The translations under genes were made by a program, and so were the position numbers. The notes under the pieces were generated by a model, which worked only from the letters and a program-made list of their open reading frames with translations, was not told the DNA's origin and ran no database searches. Source: an uncultured Clostridia bacterium (lineage in GTDB: Bacteria > Bacillota > Clostridia > Oscillospirales > Acutalibacteraceae). From it: DNA of 64,000 nucleotides. Positions 51,401 through 59,343 of this stretch are shown piece after piece (position 1 is the stretch's first letter; every line of letters starts with the position of its first letter). The stretch lies in assembly GCA_947572385.1 (NCBI GenBank), contig CANPBX010000005.1, positions 18,873-82,872 of the forward strand, given 5' to 3'.

Positions 51401-52529
51401 GGTGGACAAGATACACGAGAACTCCGGCCGCAACACCATCACCCTTCTGGAGAGCGGGCAGGTGAACTATGTCATCTCCACCTCTGCCAAGGGCCGCAAC
51501 CCCGCCCGGGACAGCGTGAAGATACGGCGCAAGGCAAGCCTTCTGGGCATACCCTGCCTTACGGCCATAGACACGGCCAACGCCCTGGCGGACTCCCTTA
51601 TGAGCCGGTACACCCCCGAGAACATCGAGCTGGTGGATATCAACGACCTTAAAGAGGAGAAGCAGAGGATAAGGTTTACGAAGATGTCCGCCTGCTCTAA
51701 CGACTATGTATATGTGAACTGCTTTGACCCAAAGAACCGGGTGTCCTCGCCCGAGTCCCTGGCGGTGAGCCTTTCGGACAGGCATAACGGCGTGGGCGGT
51801 GACGGCGTGATACTCATCGGCCCCTCGGACTGTGCCGACGCGAAGATGACCATGTTCAACCGGGACGGCAGCGAAGGCTGGATGTGCGGCAACGGCATAA
51901 GGTGCGTCGCCAAGTACCTGTTCGATAACGGCATAGTCAGGGGCACTCCCGCGGGCGTGGGCCGGGCGGTCATGCGTATCGAGGCCAAAAGCGGCGTTAA
52001 GGAGTGCACAGTCATTACAAAGAACGGCCTGTGCCATCAGGTGGCGGTGGACATGGGAAGGGTCAGCCTGGAGCCCGAAACAGTGCCTGTGAAGCTCCCG
52101 GGCGGGCCGGTGATAGGCCGCCGGGTGGAGCTTGCCGGGGAGCAGAGGGAGATAACCTGCTGTTCCTTGGGCAATCCCCATGTTACCCTGTTTGTGTCCT
52201 CGGTGGACAAGGTGGACGTGGAGAAGCTGGGCTCAGTGATAGAGCGCGACCCCCTGTTCCCCCAGCGGGTGAACGTGGGCTTTGTAGAGGTCATAGACAG
52301 CCGCACCCTAAAGGCACGGATCTGGGAGCGTGGCAGCGGGGAGACCATGGCCTGCGGCACGGGCACCTGCGCGGCGGTGGTGGCCGCTACCCTGAACGGC
52401 TTCTGTCCCAAGGGACAGGATATCCGGGTGCTCTTAAAGGGCGGCGAGCTTAAAATAAACTACACCGATGAAAGGGTCATAATGACCGGCGAGGCCGTAA
52501 AAATTTTCGACGGCGAGGTGGAGGTTTAA
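48447..52529 (+). CDS. carB-dapF: Carbamoyl-phosphate synthase large subunit fused to diaminopimelate epimerase
   Basis: The 1360-residue frame joins two enzymes. Residues 1 to about 1068 are a full CarB: two ATP-grasp halves (IGQAAEFDYAGTQACRAL and IGQGIEFDYASVHCVMAL) and the MGS-like allosteric domain (GFKLYATGGTALVLFKAG). Residues about 1074-1360 are a full DapF with both catalytic cysteines, C1147 (WMCGNGIRC) and C1303 (MACGTGTCAA). The usual start motif KMHGxGNDF reads KMSACSNDY, with three changes. No stop or frameshift lies at the seam (about 51650-51684); AAAGAGGAG there may be a relic ribosome site. A separate dapF lies 2 kb downstream. The CarB part is firm and the fusion is plainly readable. 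Confidence 0.93.
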   Translation: MPLNKDIKKVLVIGSGPIVIGQAAEFDYAGTQACRALREDGIEIVLVNSNPATIMTDQAMADRIYIEPLNLTTVKRIIEKERPDSILSGFGGQTGLTLSMQLAKEGFLGKHNVRLLGAGPETIDKAEDRQLFKDAMERIGQPCVPSKVVTTVEDAEAFAGEIGYPVIIRPAFTLGGTGGGIVNDPHELREITANGLALSPITQVLVEKSIAGWKEIEFEVMRDGAGNAITICSMENLDPVGVHTGDSIVIAPAVTLSDKEYQMLRTAALDIVNELGVEGGCNCQFALHPTSFEYAVIEVNPRVSRSSALASKATGYPIAKVATKIAIGYRLDEIKNAVTGVTYAAFEPTIDYVAVKFPKWPFDKFVYAKRDLGTQMKATGEVMSIADSFEMALMKAVRGAEIGLDTLNMKKFADEDENTLLRIAEHATDERLFAVYELLKRGKTVDELYELTMIDRWFLSKLMNLLDYERELMKGQLTEELYTRGKRLGYPDAAIARLSGCKVDYKRQTTFKMVDTCAGEFAAHTPYFYATYDTPESGGEDEAAEFIRDKGDKQTIMVLGSGPIRIGQGIEFDYASVHCVMALQKLGYQVVIVNNNPETVSTDFDTGDRLYFEPLSPEDVMDIINIEKPLGVVVAFGGQTAIKLTKTLAANNIPILGSSADTIDMAEDRERFDELLERSGIKRPRGSTVMTAGEALAAAEQLGYPVLMRPSYVLGGQNMIIATCPEDIEEYMRIILSTKQDNPVLIDKYLSGMEIEVDAICDGEEILIPGIMEHVERTGIHSGDSIAVYPASDIDDGMSAKIVATTETLCRELHGIGLINLQYIIMDGEIYVIEVNPRASRTVPYISKVTGVPMCDLATKVSLGYKLRDLGFGTGLYKPSPYVAVKVPVFSFEKLADVDTHLGPEMKSTGEVLGIGTSLEEALYKGLVASGHNMRKGGGVFITVRDQDKSEIAEIAKKFDRLGFKLYATGGTALVLFKAGLNVMVVDKIHENSGRNTITLLESGQVNYVISTSAKGRNPARDSVKIRRKASLLGIPCLTAIDTANALADSLMSRYTPENIELVDINDLKEEKQRIRFTKMSACSNDYVYVNCFDPKNRVSSPESLAVSLSDRHNGVGGDGVILIGPSDCADAKMTMFNRDGSEGWMCGNGIRCVAKYLFDNGIVRGTPAGVGRAVMRIEAKSGVKECTVITKNGLCHQVAVDMGRVSLEPETVPVKLPGGPVIGRRVELAGEQREITCCSLGNPHVTLFVSSVDKVDVEKLGSVIERDPLFPQRVNVGFVEVIDSRTLKARIWERGSGETMACGTGTCAAVVAATLNGFCPKGQDIRVLLKGGELKINYTDERVIMTGEAVKIFDGEVEV

Positions 52530-52596
52530 AATACCCCGGGATTTTTTGCGACTTGGATAGTAGAAAGCAATATACTATTCAAAAGGAGCGATAAAT

Positions 52597-53970
52597 ATGA
52601 AAAAATTTACATCAATCATCTTACTGGCCGCAGTCACGCTGCTGACGCTGCCGGGGTGCCTGCCGGTGGACGGGGAGCCGGAGACCGGCGGGGCCGGGAG
52701 GGCGGGAGAGGTCAGCCGGGTGGCGGAGCGGGACGTGGAGCCCTATGTGCCCGAGACGATAGAGGGCTGGGGGGATGGGGTCAACTCCTTTGCCGCCTAC
52801 GCCGGGAACAAGGGCCTGCTGGAGAACCTGCAGTTCGAGCTGGACTTGGTGGAGAGCGGAGCTCATCTTGCCGGGAGCGAACTCTGGTGGATAAATGACG
52901 AGGCTGTGACCGGGCTCTACGGCGAGGACACCATCGCCGACGGCGCGTGTTATGAGGGGGTCTTCCGCTTCACGTTCCAAAGCCCCCAGGAGGACAGCGA
53001 GCTGGCAAGGCTGGCGGGGCTTTCTGAGGAGGAGCTGATGCTCTGGGCCCGGGAGTGGAATTGGATGAACTACGGCTACTTGGTGCGCGGCTGGGAGTTT
53101 GCCGCGACCTATAAGCCCCTGCCCGAAGGCCAGTGGGTCACCCCAAGCTGGTGGCTTCCCCCTGAGGGCCTTACCGGCAAGGGTGAGGACATGGGCGCTG
53201 ACGGCCCGTTTCCCGACGGGCCATATGATGAAAACGGCAATCCAATCCCCACGCCCGAGCCCACGCCCTTCCCCGAGGACCGCGAGGCTGTAGAGGACTT
53301 CAAGTTCCCCGGCTGGAGGCCGGTGGAGGGGCACGAGGGCTATGAGATATCCACCGTCCATGCTACCGCCGACGGCAGGCCGCTGCAGGTGCGCCTGCGC
53401 TGGAAGAACGAGGAGGGCTTCGGGTTCTGGGCACAGCTTCCCGCCCATGCTCTTGACAGCTTCTGGGAGCATGAAGGGGAGTGGTTCGTGAAGGTGACTG
53501 TTCCCGAGGGCGGCGAGTACAGCGAGCCGGAGAGCTCCACGTCAAGCACAATTTATTACCATACCGAGGCGGGCACCTTTGAGATGCCGGCGGACGGACC
53601 GCTGTTCCCCCGCTGGGAGGACGCGGAGGAGCCGGCAAGCGTTGAGGGCGTTTCGGCGGAGCTTGTGTCCATAGAGGACTTTAGTATGGACGGTTTGGAG
53701 CTGAAGGTCTTGAGTGTGAAGGTCTCCGGCAACGGAGAGCTTCCGAACCCGGACCCCGACAATTTGAGGGTCGACTATCTGTACGACGGAGCCTGGCACA
53801 CGGTGTACCGCCCGGCGGACCTGGAAAACCAGATCCTGGGCGCGGTGGGCATTGGCAGAGAGGACGAGGCAGAGCAGGGGTTTGTCGTGCCCGCGAACGC
53901 GCTGTGCAGAGCGGGGCAGTACCGTCTCTGCCATGAGGATCTCGGGGCGTTGGAATTTACAATAGAGTGA
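52597..53970 (+). CDS. Lipoprotein of unknown function
   Basis: The 457-residue product has a lipoprotein signal with lipobox LPGC (about 18-21), so it is tethered outside the membrane. The mature part is rich in Trp, Glu and Pro, with a Pro/Thr-rich spacer (TPEPTPFPED) near residue 225 that splits two folded regions. No family is recognised. AAAAGGAG precedes the ATG. It is followed after 13 bases by the LURP-one-like gene, and the two are probably co-transcribed. Confidence 0.75.
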   Translation: MKKFTSIILLAAVTLLTLPGCLPVDGEPETGGAGRAGEVSRVAERDVEPYVPETIEGWGDGVNSFAAYAGNKGLLENLQFELDLVESGAHLAGSELWWINDEAVTGLYGEDTIADGACYEGVFRFTFQSPQEDSELARLAGLSEEELMLWAREWNWMNYGYLVRGWEFAATYKPLPEGQWVTPSWWLPPEGLTGKGEDMGADGPFPDGPYDENGNPIPTPEPTPFPEDREAVEDFKFPGWRPVEGHEGYEISTVHATADGRPLQVRLRWKNEEGFGFWAQLPAHALDSFWEHEGEWFVKVTVPEGGEYSEPESSTSSTIYYHTEAGTFEMPADGPLFPRWEDAEEPASVEGVSAELVSIEDFSMDGLELKVLSVKVSGNGELPNPDPDNLRVDYLYDGAWHTVYRPADLENQILGAVGIGREDEAEQGFVVPANALCRAGQYRLCHEDLGALEFTIE

Positions 53971-53983
53971 GTAAGGAGAAAAA

Positions 53984-54454
53984 ATGAAGCTGCTATTTAA
54001 ACAAAAAATGTTTTCGTGGCTGGACAGCTATGACATCTACTACGAGGACGGCAGCGTGGCCTATACCGTGAAGGGCCAGCTCAGCTGGGGGCACTGCCTG
54101 AAGATATTTGACCCCGAGGGTCATGAGATAGGCACGGTGAAGGAGAAGGTGCTCACATGGATGCCCAGGTTCGAGGTGTACCTGGGGGAGCAGTACATAG
54201 GCTCCATAAGCAAGGAATTCACCTTCTTTAAGCCCAAGTACAACATAGATTTCAACGGCTGGCAGATACAGGGCGACTGGACCGAGTGGGACTATACCAT
54301 CCTCGGGCCCATGGGCGACGTGCTGGCGGTGATAAGCAAGGAGCTCTGGAACTGGACGGACACGTACACCATCGACGTCATGAGCCCGGACGACGCGCTC
54401 TACGCGCTGATGTTCGTGCTGGCTATTGACGCGGAGAAGTGCTCGAGAGATTGA
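53984..54454 (+). CDS. LURP-one-related (Tubby C-terminal-like) protein
   Basis: The 156-residue product resembles the LURP-one-related/YxjI family: KLLFKQKMFSWLDSYDIYYEDG at the start, then KGQLSWGHCLKIFDPEGHEIGTVKEK and the second half with SKEFTFFKPKYNI. The fold is a small beta-barrel around one helix. Its biological role in bacteria is unclear; membrane or lipid binding has been suggested for related folds. It lies between the lipoprotein gene and dapF. Confidence 0.8.
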   Translation: MKLLFKQKMFSWLDSYDIYYEDGSVAYTVKGQLSWGHCLKIFDPEGHEIGTVKEKVLTWMPRFEVYLGEQYIGSISKEFTFFKPKYNIDFNGWQIQGDWTEWDYTILGPMGDVLAVISKELWNWTDTYTIDVMSPDDALYALMFVLAIDAEKCSRD

Positions 54455-54506
54455 GGTGCTTTGCACCTCAACTCTGCGTAAAAGAGCATAGAATTGGAGG
54501 TAAATT

Positions 54507-55349
54507 ATGGGGACCCTGAAATTTACGAAAATGCACGGCTGCGGCAATGACTATGTATACTTTGACTGCTTCAGCCAGAATATAGAAGACCCCGAGGCCC
54601 TCTCCATACGCCTTTCCGACAGGCATAAGGGGGTGGGCGGCGACGGCATCATAATGGTCTGCCCCTCGGACATTGCCGACGGAAGGATGCGCATTTTCAA
54701 CGCCGACGGCAGCGAAGCCATGATGTGCGGCAACGGTATACGTTGCGTGGCGAAGTTCCTGTACGACACTGGACTTGCCCATAAGAAGCATTTGGAGATA
54801 GACACGTTGAGCGGCGTGAAATATTGTGATATAATAGAGAAGAACGGCGAAGCTGTGGCTGTGACTGTTGACATGGGCCGGGCGGAGCTTGTGCCGGGGA
54901 GGATACCTGTCAGCCTGCCCGGAGAGCGGATAGTCGGGGAGACGGTGTCCGTGGCCGGGGGCGAGTATGAGGTCACCTGCGTGTCCATGGGCAACCCCCA
55001 CTGCGTACTGTTCGGCGGCGACCCCATGGAGCTGGACCTGGAAACTGTTGGCCCCAGGTTCGAGAAGGACCTCATATTCCCCCAGGGGGTGAACACGGAG
55101 TTTATAGAGGTCATAGACAGCCACACCCTTAAAATGCGGGTCTGGGAGCGGGGCAGCGGGGAGACCATGGCCTGCGGCACCGGGGCCTGCGCGGCGGCGG
55201 TGGCGGCGTGCCTTAACGGATACTGTAAAATGGGTGAGGATATCACCGTACATCTGCGGGGCGGGGACCTGGTGATAAACTATACCGACGAGCGGGTGCG
55301 CATGACCGGCGAGGCCGTGAAGGTGTTCGACGGCGAAATAGAAGTCTGA
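54507..55349 (+). CDS. dapF: Diaminopimelate epimerase, free-standing
   Basis: DapF converts LL- to meso-diaminopimelate for lysine and peptidoglycan. The 280-residue product has the start motif KMHGCGNDYV, first catalytic Cys in AMMCGNGIRC and second in MACGTGACAA. It is close to the DapF part of the carB fusion along its whole length, with the same end pattern (NYTDERV-MTGEAVK-FDGE-EV), which points to duplication. GGAGG precedes the ATG. DapL, which makes its substrate, lies 2.3 kb downstream. Confidence 0.96.
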   Translation: MGTLKFTKMHGCGNDYVYFDCFSQNIEDPEALSIRLSDRHKGVGGDGIIMVCPSDIADGRMRIFNADGSEAMMCGNGIRCVAKFLYDTGLAHKKHLEIDTLSGVKYCDIIEKNGEAVAVTVDMGRAELVPGRIPVSLPGERIVGETVSVAGGEYEVTCVSMGNPHCVLFGGDPMELDLETVGPRFEKDLIFPQGVNTEFIEVIDSHTLKMRVWERGSGETMACGTGACAAAVAACLNGYCKMGEDITVHLRGGDLVINYTDERVRMTGEAVKVFDGEIEV

Positions 55350-55393
55350 GCGAAGCGAATGGAAAATGTTTCGATGACTTCACTTTGTGAAGC

Positions 55394-55434
55394 CCGCCTT
55401 TTCAAAGGCGGCAGGGTTTGGGACAGAGTCCCAA
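55394..55434 (+). repeat. Intergenic two-stem repeat, copy 3
   Basis: Stem 1 is CCGCCTTTTCAAAGGCGG (55394-55411); stem 2 is TTGGGA with TCCCAA (55418-55423, 55429-55434) around CAGAG. It lies between dapF and pyrG, far from the two flagellar copies, so the repeat is dispersed in the genome. Confidence 0.65.
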
Positions 55435-55458
55435 GGTCTTAAAAAGGAGAGGATCAAC

Positions 55459-57072
55459 ATGGCAAAGTACATATTCGTAACCGGCGGCGTGGTCTCCGGC
55501 CTTGGCAAGGGCATAACGGCGGCGTCCTTGGGCCGCCTGTTGAAATCCCGGGGTCTGAAGGTGGCCGCCCAGAAGCTGGACCCATACATCAACGTGGACC
55601 CGGGCACCATGAGCCCCTATCAGCACGGCGAGGTGTATGTCACCGAGGACGGCCTTGAGACGGACCTGGACCTGGGCCACTATGAGCGGTTCATCGACGA
55701 GGACCTCAACAAGTTCTCCAACCTTACCACCGGCAAGGTGTACTGGAACGTGCTGAATAAGGAGCGCCGGGGGGAGTACCTGGGGGAGACCATCCAGGTG
55801 ATACCTCATATCACCTCGGAAATAAAGAGCTTTATCTACAGCGTGGGCAGCAAGAACAACGCCGACATAGTGATAACGGAAATAGGCGGCACGGCGGGAG
55901 ACATCGAGAGCCAGCCCTTTTTAGAGGCCATCCGGCAGGTCAGCCAGGAGGTGGGGCCGGAGAACTCCCTGTTTATCCACGTGACCCTGGTGCCCTACCT
56001 GAAGGGCTCCGGGGAGCATAAGTCGAAGCCCACCCAGCACTCCGTCAAGGAGCTCCAGGGCATGGGCATAAAGCCGAACATAATAGTCCTGCGCACGGAC
56101 GTGCCCATAGACGACCACAGTATATTCGAGAAGATAGCCATGTTCTGCAACGTGCGTTCGGACTGCGTTATCGAGAACCTGACCATACCCGTGCTCTATG
56201 AAGCGCCCATAATGCTGGAAAAGAGCAAATTCTCCGACATAGTCTGCCGTGAGCTGAACCTTACCACCCCAGAGCCCAACATGAGCGAGTGGCTGGGTAT
56301 GGTGGAAAAGATACGCGGCCGCAAGCGCACCGTGCGCATAGCCCTTGTGGGCAAGTACGTGAAGCTCCACGACGCGTACCTCTCCGTCATGGAGGCCCTG
56401 GCCCACGCGGGCTATGACCACAGCGCCAGGGTGGACATCGACTGGGTGGACTCCGAGACCTTGGACGAGGAGAACGTGGCCACCCGCCTGGGGGACTGCC
56501 ACGGTATAATTATCCCCGGGGGCTTTGGCAGCCGGGGCATTGAGGGCATGGTGCTGGCGGCAAAGTTTGCCCGGGAGCGGGACATACCATATCTCGGCAT
56601 ATGCCTGGGTATGCAGGTGGCGGTGATAGAGTTCTGCCGGAACGTCTGCGGCATAGCGGACGCAAATTCCGGCGAGTTCGACGAGTATGGCCTTAACAAG
56701 GTCATAGACTTCATGCCCGACCAGAACGCCGACATAAATAAGGGCGGCACCCTGCGCCTGGGCAGCTACCCCTGTGAGATAAAGCCTGGCACAAAAATGG
56801 CACAGTGCTACGGCAAAGAGCTTATAGACGAGCGGCACCGCCACCGCTATGAGTTCAACAACGAGTTCCGGGAGACCGTCGAGCAGAACGGCATGAAGAT
56901 AAGCGGCACCTCTCCTGACGGCCGCTTGGTGGAGTCTGTAGAGCTGCCGGACAAGCGCTTCTTCGTGGCGGGTCAGTTCCACCCGGAGTTCAAGAGCAGA
57001 CCCAACCGGGCCCACCCGCTTTTCAAGGGCTTTATCGGCGCGGCGGTTGAATACGCAGAGGAGAAAGCATGA
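55459..57072 (+). CDS. pyrG: CTP synthase
   Basis: PyrG makes CTP from UTP with glutamine as nitrogen donor. The ATG at 55459 gives the standard start [18 protein letters not shown]; an in-frame start at 55387 would run through the intergenic repeat. The 537-residue product has the synthetase domain (about 1-265) and a class I glutamine amidotransferase domain with Cys in [15 protein letters not shown] and the pair in [17 protein letters not shown] precedes the start. It overlaps the next gene by four bases. Confidence 0.97.
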   Translation: MAKYIFVTGGVVSGLGKGITAASLGRLLKSRGLKVAAQKLDPYINVDPGTMSPYQHGEVYVTEDGLETDLDLGHYERFIDEDLNKFSNLTTGKVYWNVLNKERRGEYLGETIQVIPHITSEIKSFIYSVGSKNNADIVITEIGGTAGDIESQPFLEAIRQVSQEVGPENSLFIHVTLVPYLKGSGEHKSKPTQHSVKELQGMGIKPNIIVLRTDVPIDDHSIFEKIAMFCNVRSDCVIENLTIPVLYEAPIMLEKSKFSDIVCRELNLTTPEPNMSEWLGMVEKIRGRKRTVRIALVGKYVKLHDAYLSVMEALAHAGYDHSARVDIDWVDSETLDEENVATRLGDCHGIIIPGGFGSRGIEGMVLAAKFARERDIPYLGICLGMQVAVIEFCRNVCGIADANSGEFDEYGLNKVIDFMPDQNADINKGGTLRLGSYPCEIKPGTKMAQCYGKELIDERHRHRYEFNNEFRETVEQNGMKISGTSPDGRLVESVELPDKRFFVAGQFHPEFKSRPNRAHPLFKGFIGAAVEYAEEKA

Positions 57073-57605
57073 CAGGTTTAAAGCGCGGCACGGTAGCTCT
57101 GAGCTCTCACGACCCGGAGTGGGCCCGGCAGGCCCAGGAGACCATCCGGGTGCTCTGGGAGGTCTTCGGGGACAGCGCCGAGGATATTCAGCACATCGGC
57201 AGCACGGCCATAGAGGGCATACAGGCAAAGCCAATTATCGACATTGCCGTGGGCGTTGAAAGCATGGAGGGTCTGCCGCTGGGGCGGCTTACAGAGCGGG
57301 GCTTTCAGGAGCGTCACAACCGTTTTTCAAGCAACCTGCTCTACGTGCTGGAGACCGAGGAGCTGGTGCGCACGCACCAGGTGCATATATTGGAGTATGA
57401 CAGCCTACAGTGGCACAACTATGTGGACCTGCGGGACTATATGAACGCCTTTCCCGAAAAGGCCAGGGAGTATGAAGCGCTGAAAATCAGGCTTCAAAAA
57501 GAGTGTAATAACGTGCAGACGGCCTATACCGACGGCAAGCAGGGCTATATGGAGCACACGCTTGCCGAAGCGAGGGCATACGCGGCCGGGAAAGAGCAAG
57601 ACTGA
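57069..57605 (+). CDS. GrpB-like (UPF0157) nucleotidyltransferase-fold protein
   Basis: The 178-residue product belongs to the GrpB/UPF0157 family: [42 protein letters not shown] and [23 protein letters not shown]. The motif [16 protein letters not shown] resembles the active region of nucleotidyltransferases. The biochemical role of this family is not settled. It overlaps pyrG by ATGA, so the two are probably translated together. Confidence 0.88.
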   Translation: MTGLKRGTVALSSHDPEWARQAQETIRVLWEVFGDSAEDIQHIGSTAIEGIQAKPIIDIAVGVESMEGLPLGRLTERGFQERHNRFSSNLLYVLETEELVRTHQVHILEYDSLQWHNYVDLRDYMNAFPEKAREYEALKIRLQKECNNVQTAYTDGKQGYMEHTLAEARAYAAGKEQD

Positions 57606-57635
57606 GGGCATTATAACAGAAAGGATTGATACAGA

Positions 57636-58811
57636 GTGAAGCTAAACGGTAATTTTCAGAATTTAGAGCAGAGCTACCTGTTCGTAACCATCGCAAAGAA
57701 GGTCAACGAGTTCACCGAAAAGCACCCGGATAACCAGCTTATCCGTATGGGCATCGGCGACGTGACCCTGCCCCTTGCCCCGGTGGTGATAGAGGCCATG
57801 CACAAAGCCACCGACGAGATGGCCAAGAAGGAGACCTTCCGGGGCTATTCCCCGGACAGCAACGGCTACCCCTTCCTGCGTGAAGCTATCGCGGGCTACT
57901 ACCAGAGTCTCGGCGTGGACGTGGAGGCCGAGGAGATCTTTGTGGGCGACGGGGCCAAGTCCGACGTGGGCAATATCGTGGATATTTTCGACGACGCCAA
58001 CACCGTCCTGGTCCCGGACCCGGTGTACCCGGTGTATGTGGACACCAACATCATGTCCGGCAGGAAAATTGTCTACGCCGACGCCAACATGGAAAATGGT
58101 TTCCTGCCCATGCCCAAGGCGGACCACCCCGCCGACATCATATACATCTGCTCACCCAATAACCCCACCGGCGCTGTGTATAATAGAGAGCAGCTTCAGG
58201 CCTGGGTGGACTACGCCCTGGACCAGAAGGCCGTGATACTCTTTGACTCGGCCTATGAGAGCTTCGTGTCTCCCGGCCTGCCCAGGAGCATCTTCGAGAT
58301 AACCGGCGCGGAGAAATGCGCCATAGAGTTCTGCTCCCTGTCAAAAACAGCGGGCTTTACAGGTATGCGCTGCGGCTACACGGTGATAAAGAAGGAGCTC
58401 TGCTTCGACGGCGTGTCCGTGGCCGCCCTCTGGCAGCGCCGCCAGGGCAGCAAGTTCAACGGCGTGAACTATATCACCCAGCGGGCAGCCGAAGCCGTGT
58501 TCACTCCCGAGGGCATTAAACAGACCCGGGACGCCGTGGCCTACTATAAGCGCAACGCCGGGGTGATGGTGGACGCTCTCAGGGAGCTGGGCTACTGGTT
58601 CACCGGCGGCGAGAACTCCCCCTACGTATGGTTTAAGTGCCCGGACAATATGGGCGGCTGGGAGTATTTTGACTATCTTCTCAACGAAAAGCAGATAGTG
58701 GGCACCCCCGGCGAGGGCTTCGGTAAGAACGGCGCGGGCTGCATGAGACTGTCGGCCTTTGGGGACGCGGACAAGACGAAAGAGGCCATGGAGCGGATAA
58801 AGAAGGGGTAA
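57636..58811 (+). CDS. dapL: LL-diaminopimelate aminotransferase
   Basis: DapL makes LL-diaminopimelate directly from tetrahydrodipicolinate and glutamate. The 391-residue product is a class I/II PLP enzyme: NQLIRMGIGDVTLPLAP, FVGDGAKSDVGNIVDIF, SPNNPTGAVYNREQL, and the PLP Lys in EFCSLSKTAGFTGMRCGYT. The start is GTG, with AGAAAGG about ten bases upstream. Together with DapF it completes the short meso-diaminopimelate route. cdd follows five bases after the stop. Confidence 0.96.
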   Translation: MKLNGNFQNLEQSYLFVTIAKKVNEFTEKHPDNQLIRMGIGDVTLPLAPVVIEAMHKATDEMAKKETFRGYSPDSNGYPFLREAIAGYYQSLGVDVEAEEIFVGDGAKSDVGNIVDIFDDANTVLVPDPVYPVYVDTNIMSGRKIVYADANMENGFLPMPKADHPADIIYICSPNNPTGAVYNREQLQAWVDYALDQKAVILFDSAYESFVSPGLPRSIFEITGAEKCAIEFCSLSKTAGFTGMRCGYTVIKKELCFDGVSVAALWQRRQGSKFNGVNYITQRAAEAVFTPEGIKQTRDAVAYYKRNAGVMVDALRELGYWFTGGENSPYVWFKCPDNMGGWEYFDYLLNEKQIVGTPGEGFGKNGAGCMRLSAFGDADKTKEAMERIKKG

Positions 58812-58816
58812 AGCTT

Positions 58817-59206
58817 ATGGAGACATGGGAGAAAATGTACCAGGCGGCAAAAGCCGTGCAGAACGACAGGAGAATATCGGAATACATAGAGGCTGGCGGA
58901 GTCGCCGCCGCGGTGCTTTCGGGTTCCGGGAAGATATATACCGGGGTCTGCATAGACACCTGCTCGACCCTTGGCATCTGCGCCGAGCGCAACGCCATCT
59001 TCAACATGATAACCTGTGGTGAGCAGGAGATAAAGCGGGTCATTGCCATCATGCCCGACGGAAAGTCAGGCGCTCCCTGCGGCGCGTGCCGGGAGCTGAT
59101 GGTGCAGCTTATGCCGGAGGGCTACAAGAATATAGAGATACTCATGGACTATGAGAGCAAGAGGGTCGTGACCCTGGGGGAGCTCACCCCGGAGTGGTGG
59201 ATATGA
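58817..59206 (+). CDS. Cytidine deaminase-like enzyme
   Basis: The 129-residue product has the zinc-site motifs CAERNA (about 58-63) and PCGACRE (about 86-92) of the small cytidine deaminase and blasticidin-S deaminase group. The general fold and length fit a homotetrameric pyrimidine-salvage enzyme. Exact substrate cannot be told from these motifs alone. It follows dapL closely and lies 2 kb from pyrG, in a pyrimidine-related neighbourhood. Confidence 0.88.
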   Translation: METWEKMYQAAKAVQNDRRISEYIEAGGVAAAVLSGSGKIYTGVCIDTCSTLGICAERNAIFNMITCGEQEIKRVIAIMPDGKSGAPCGACRELMVQLMPEGYKNIEILMDYESKRVVTLGELTPEWWI

Positions 59207-59343
59207 TATGCCGGGGATACACAACGCCTTCGGCAGGGGCCCGGTTGATGGGAGAGATAGCCAAAACTGGCTATAAGGAAGTTTCTTGATTTTGCACATG
59301 AAAAAGCGGTAAGGCTAAAAAAACATAGAAAGTCGGTGATCTT

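Noticed and set aside
52530-52596. Promoter or terminator between carB-dapF and the lipoprotein gene
   Set aside because: CCCCGGG before a T run lacks a real stem, and TTGGAT to TATACT is only 12 bases apart.
55921-57234. Minus-strand frame of 437 codons opposite pyrG
   Set aside because: PyrG is complete and conserved on the plus strand. The antisense product resembles no family and has no ribosome site.
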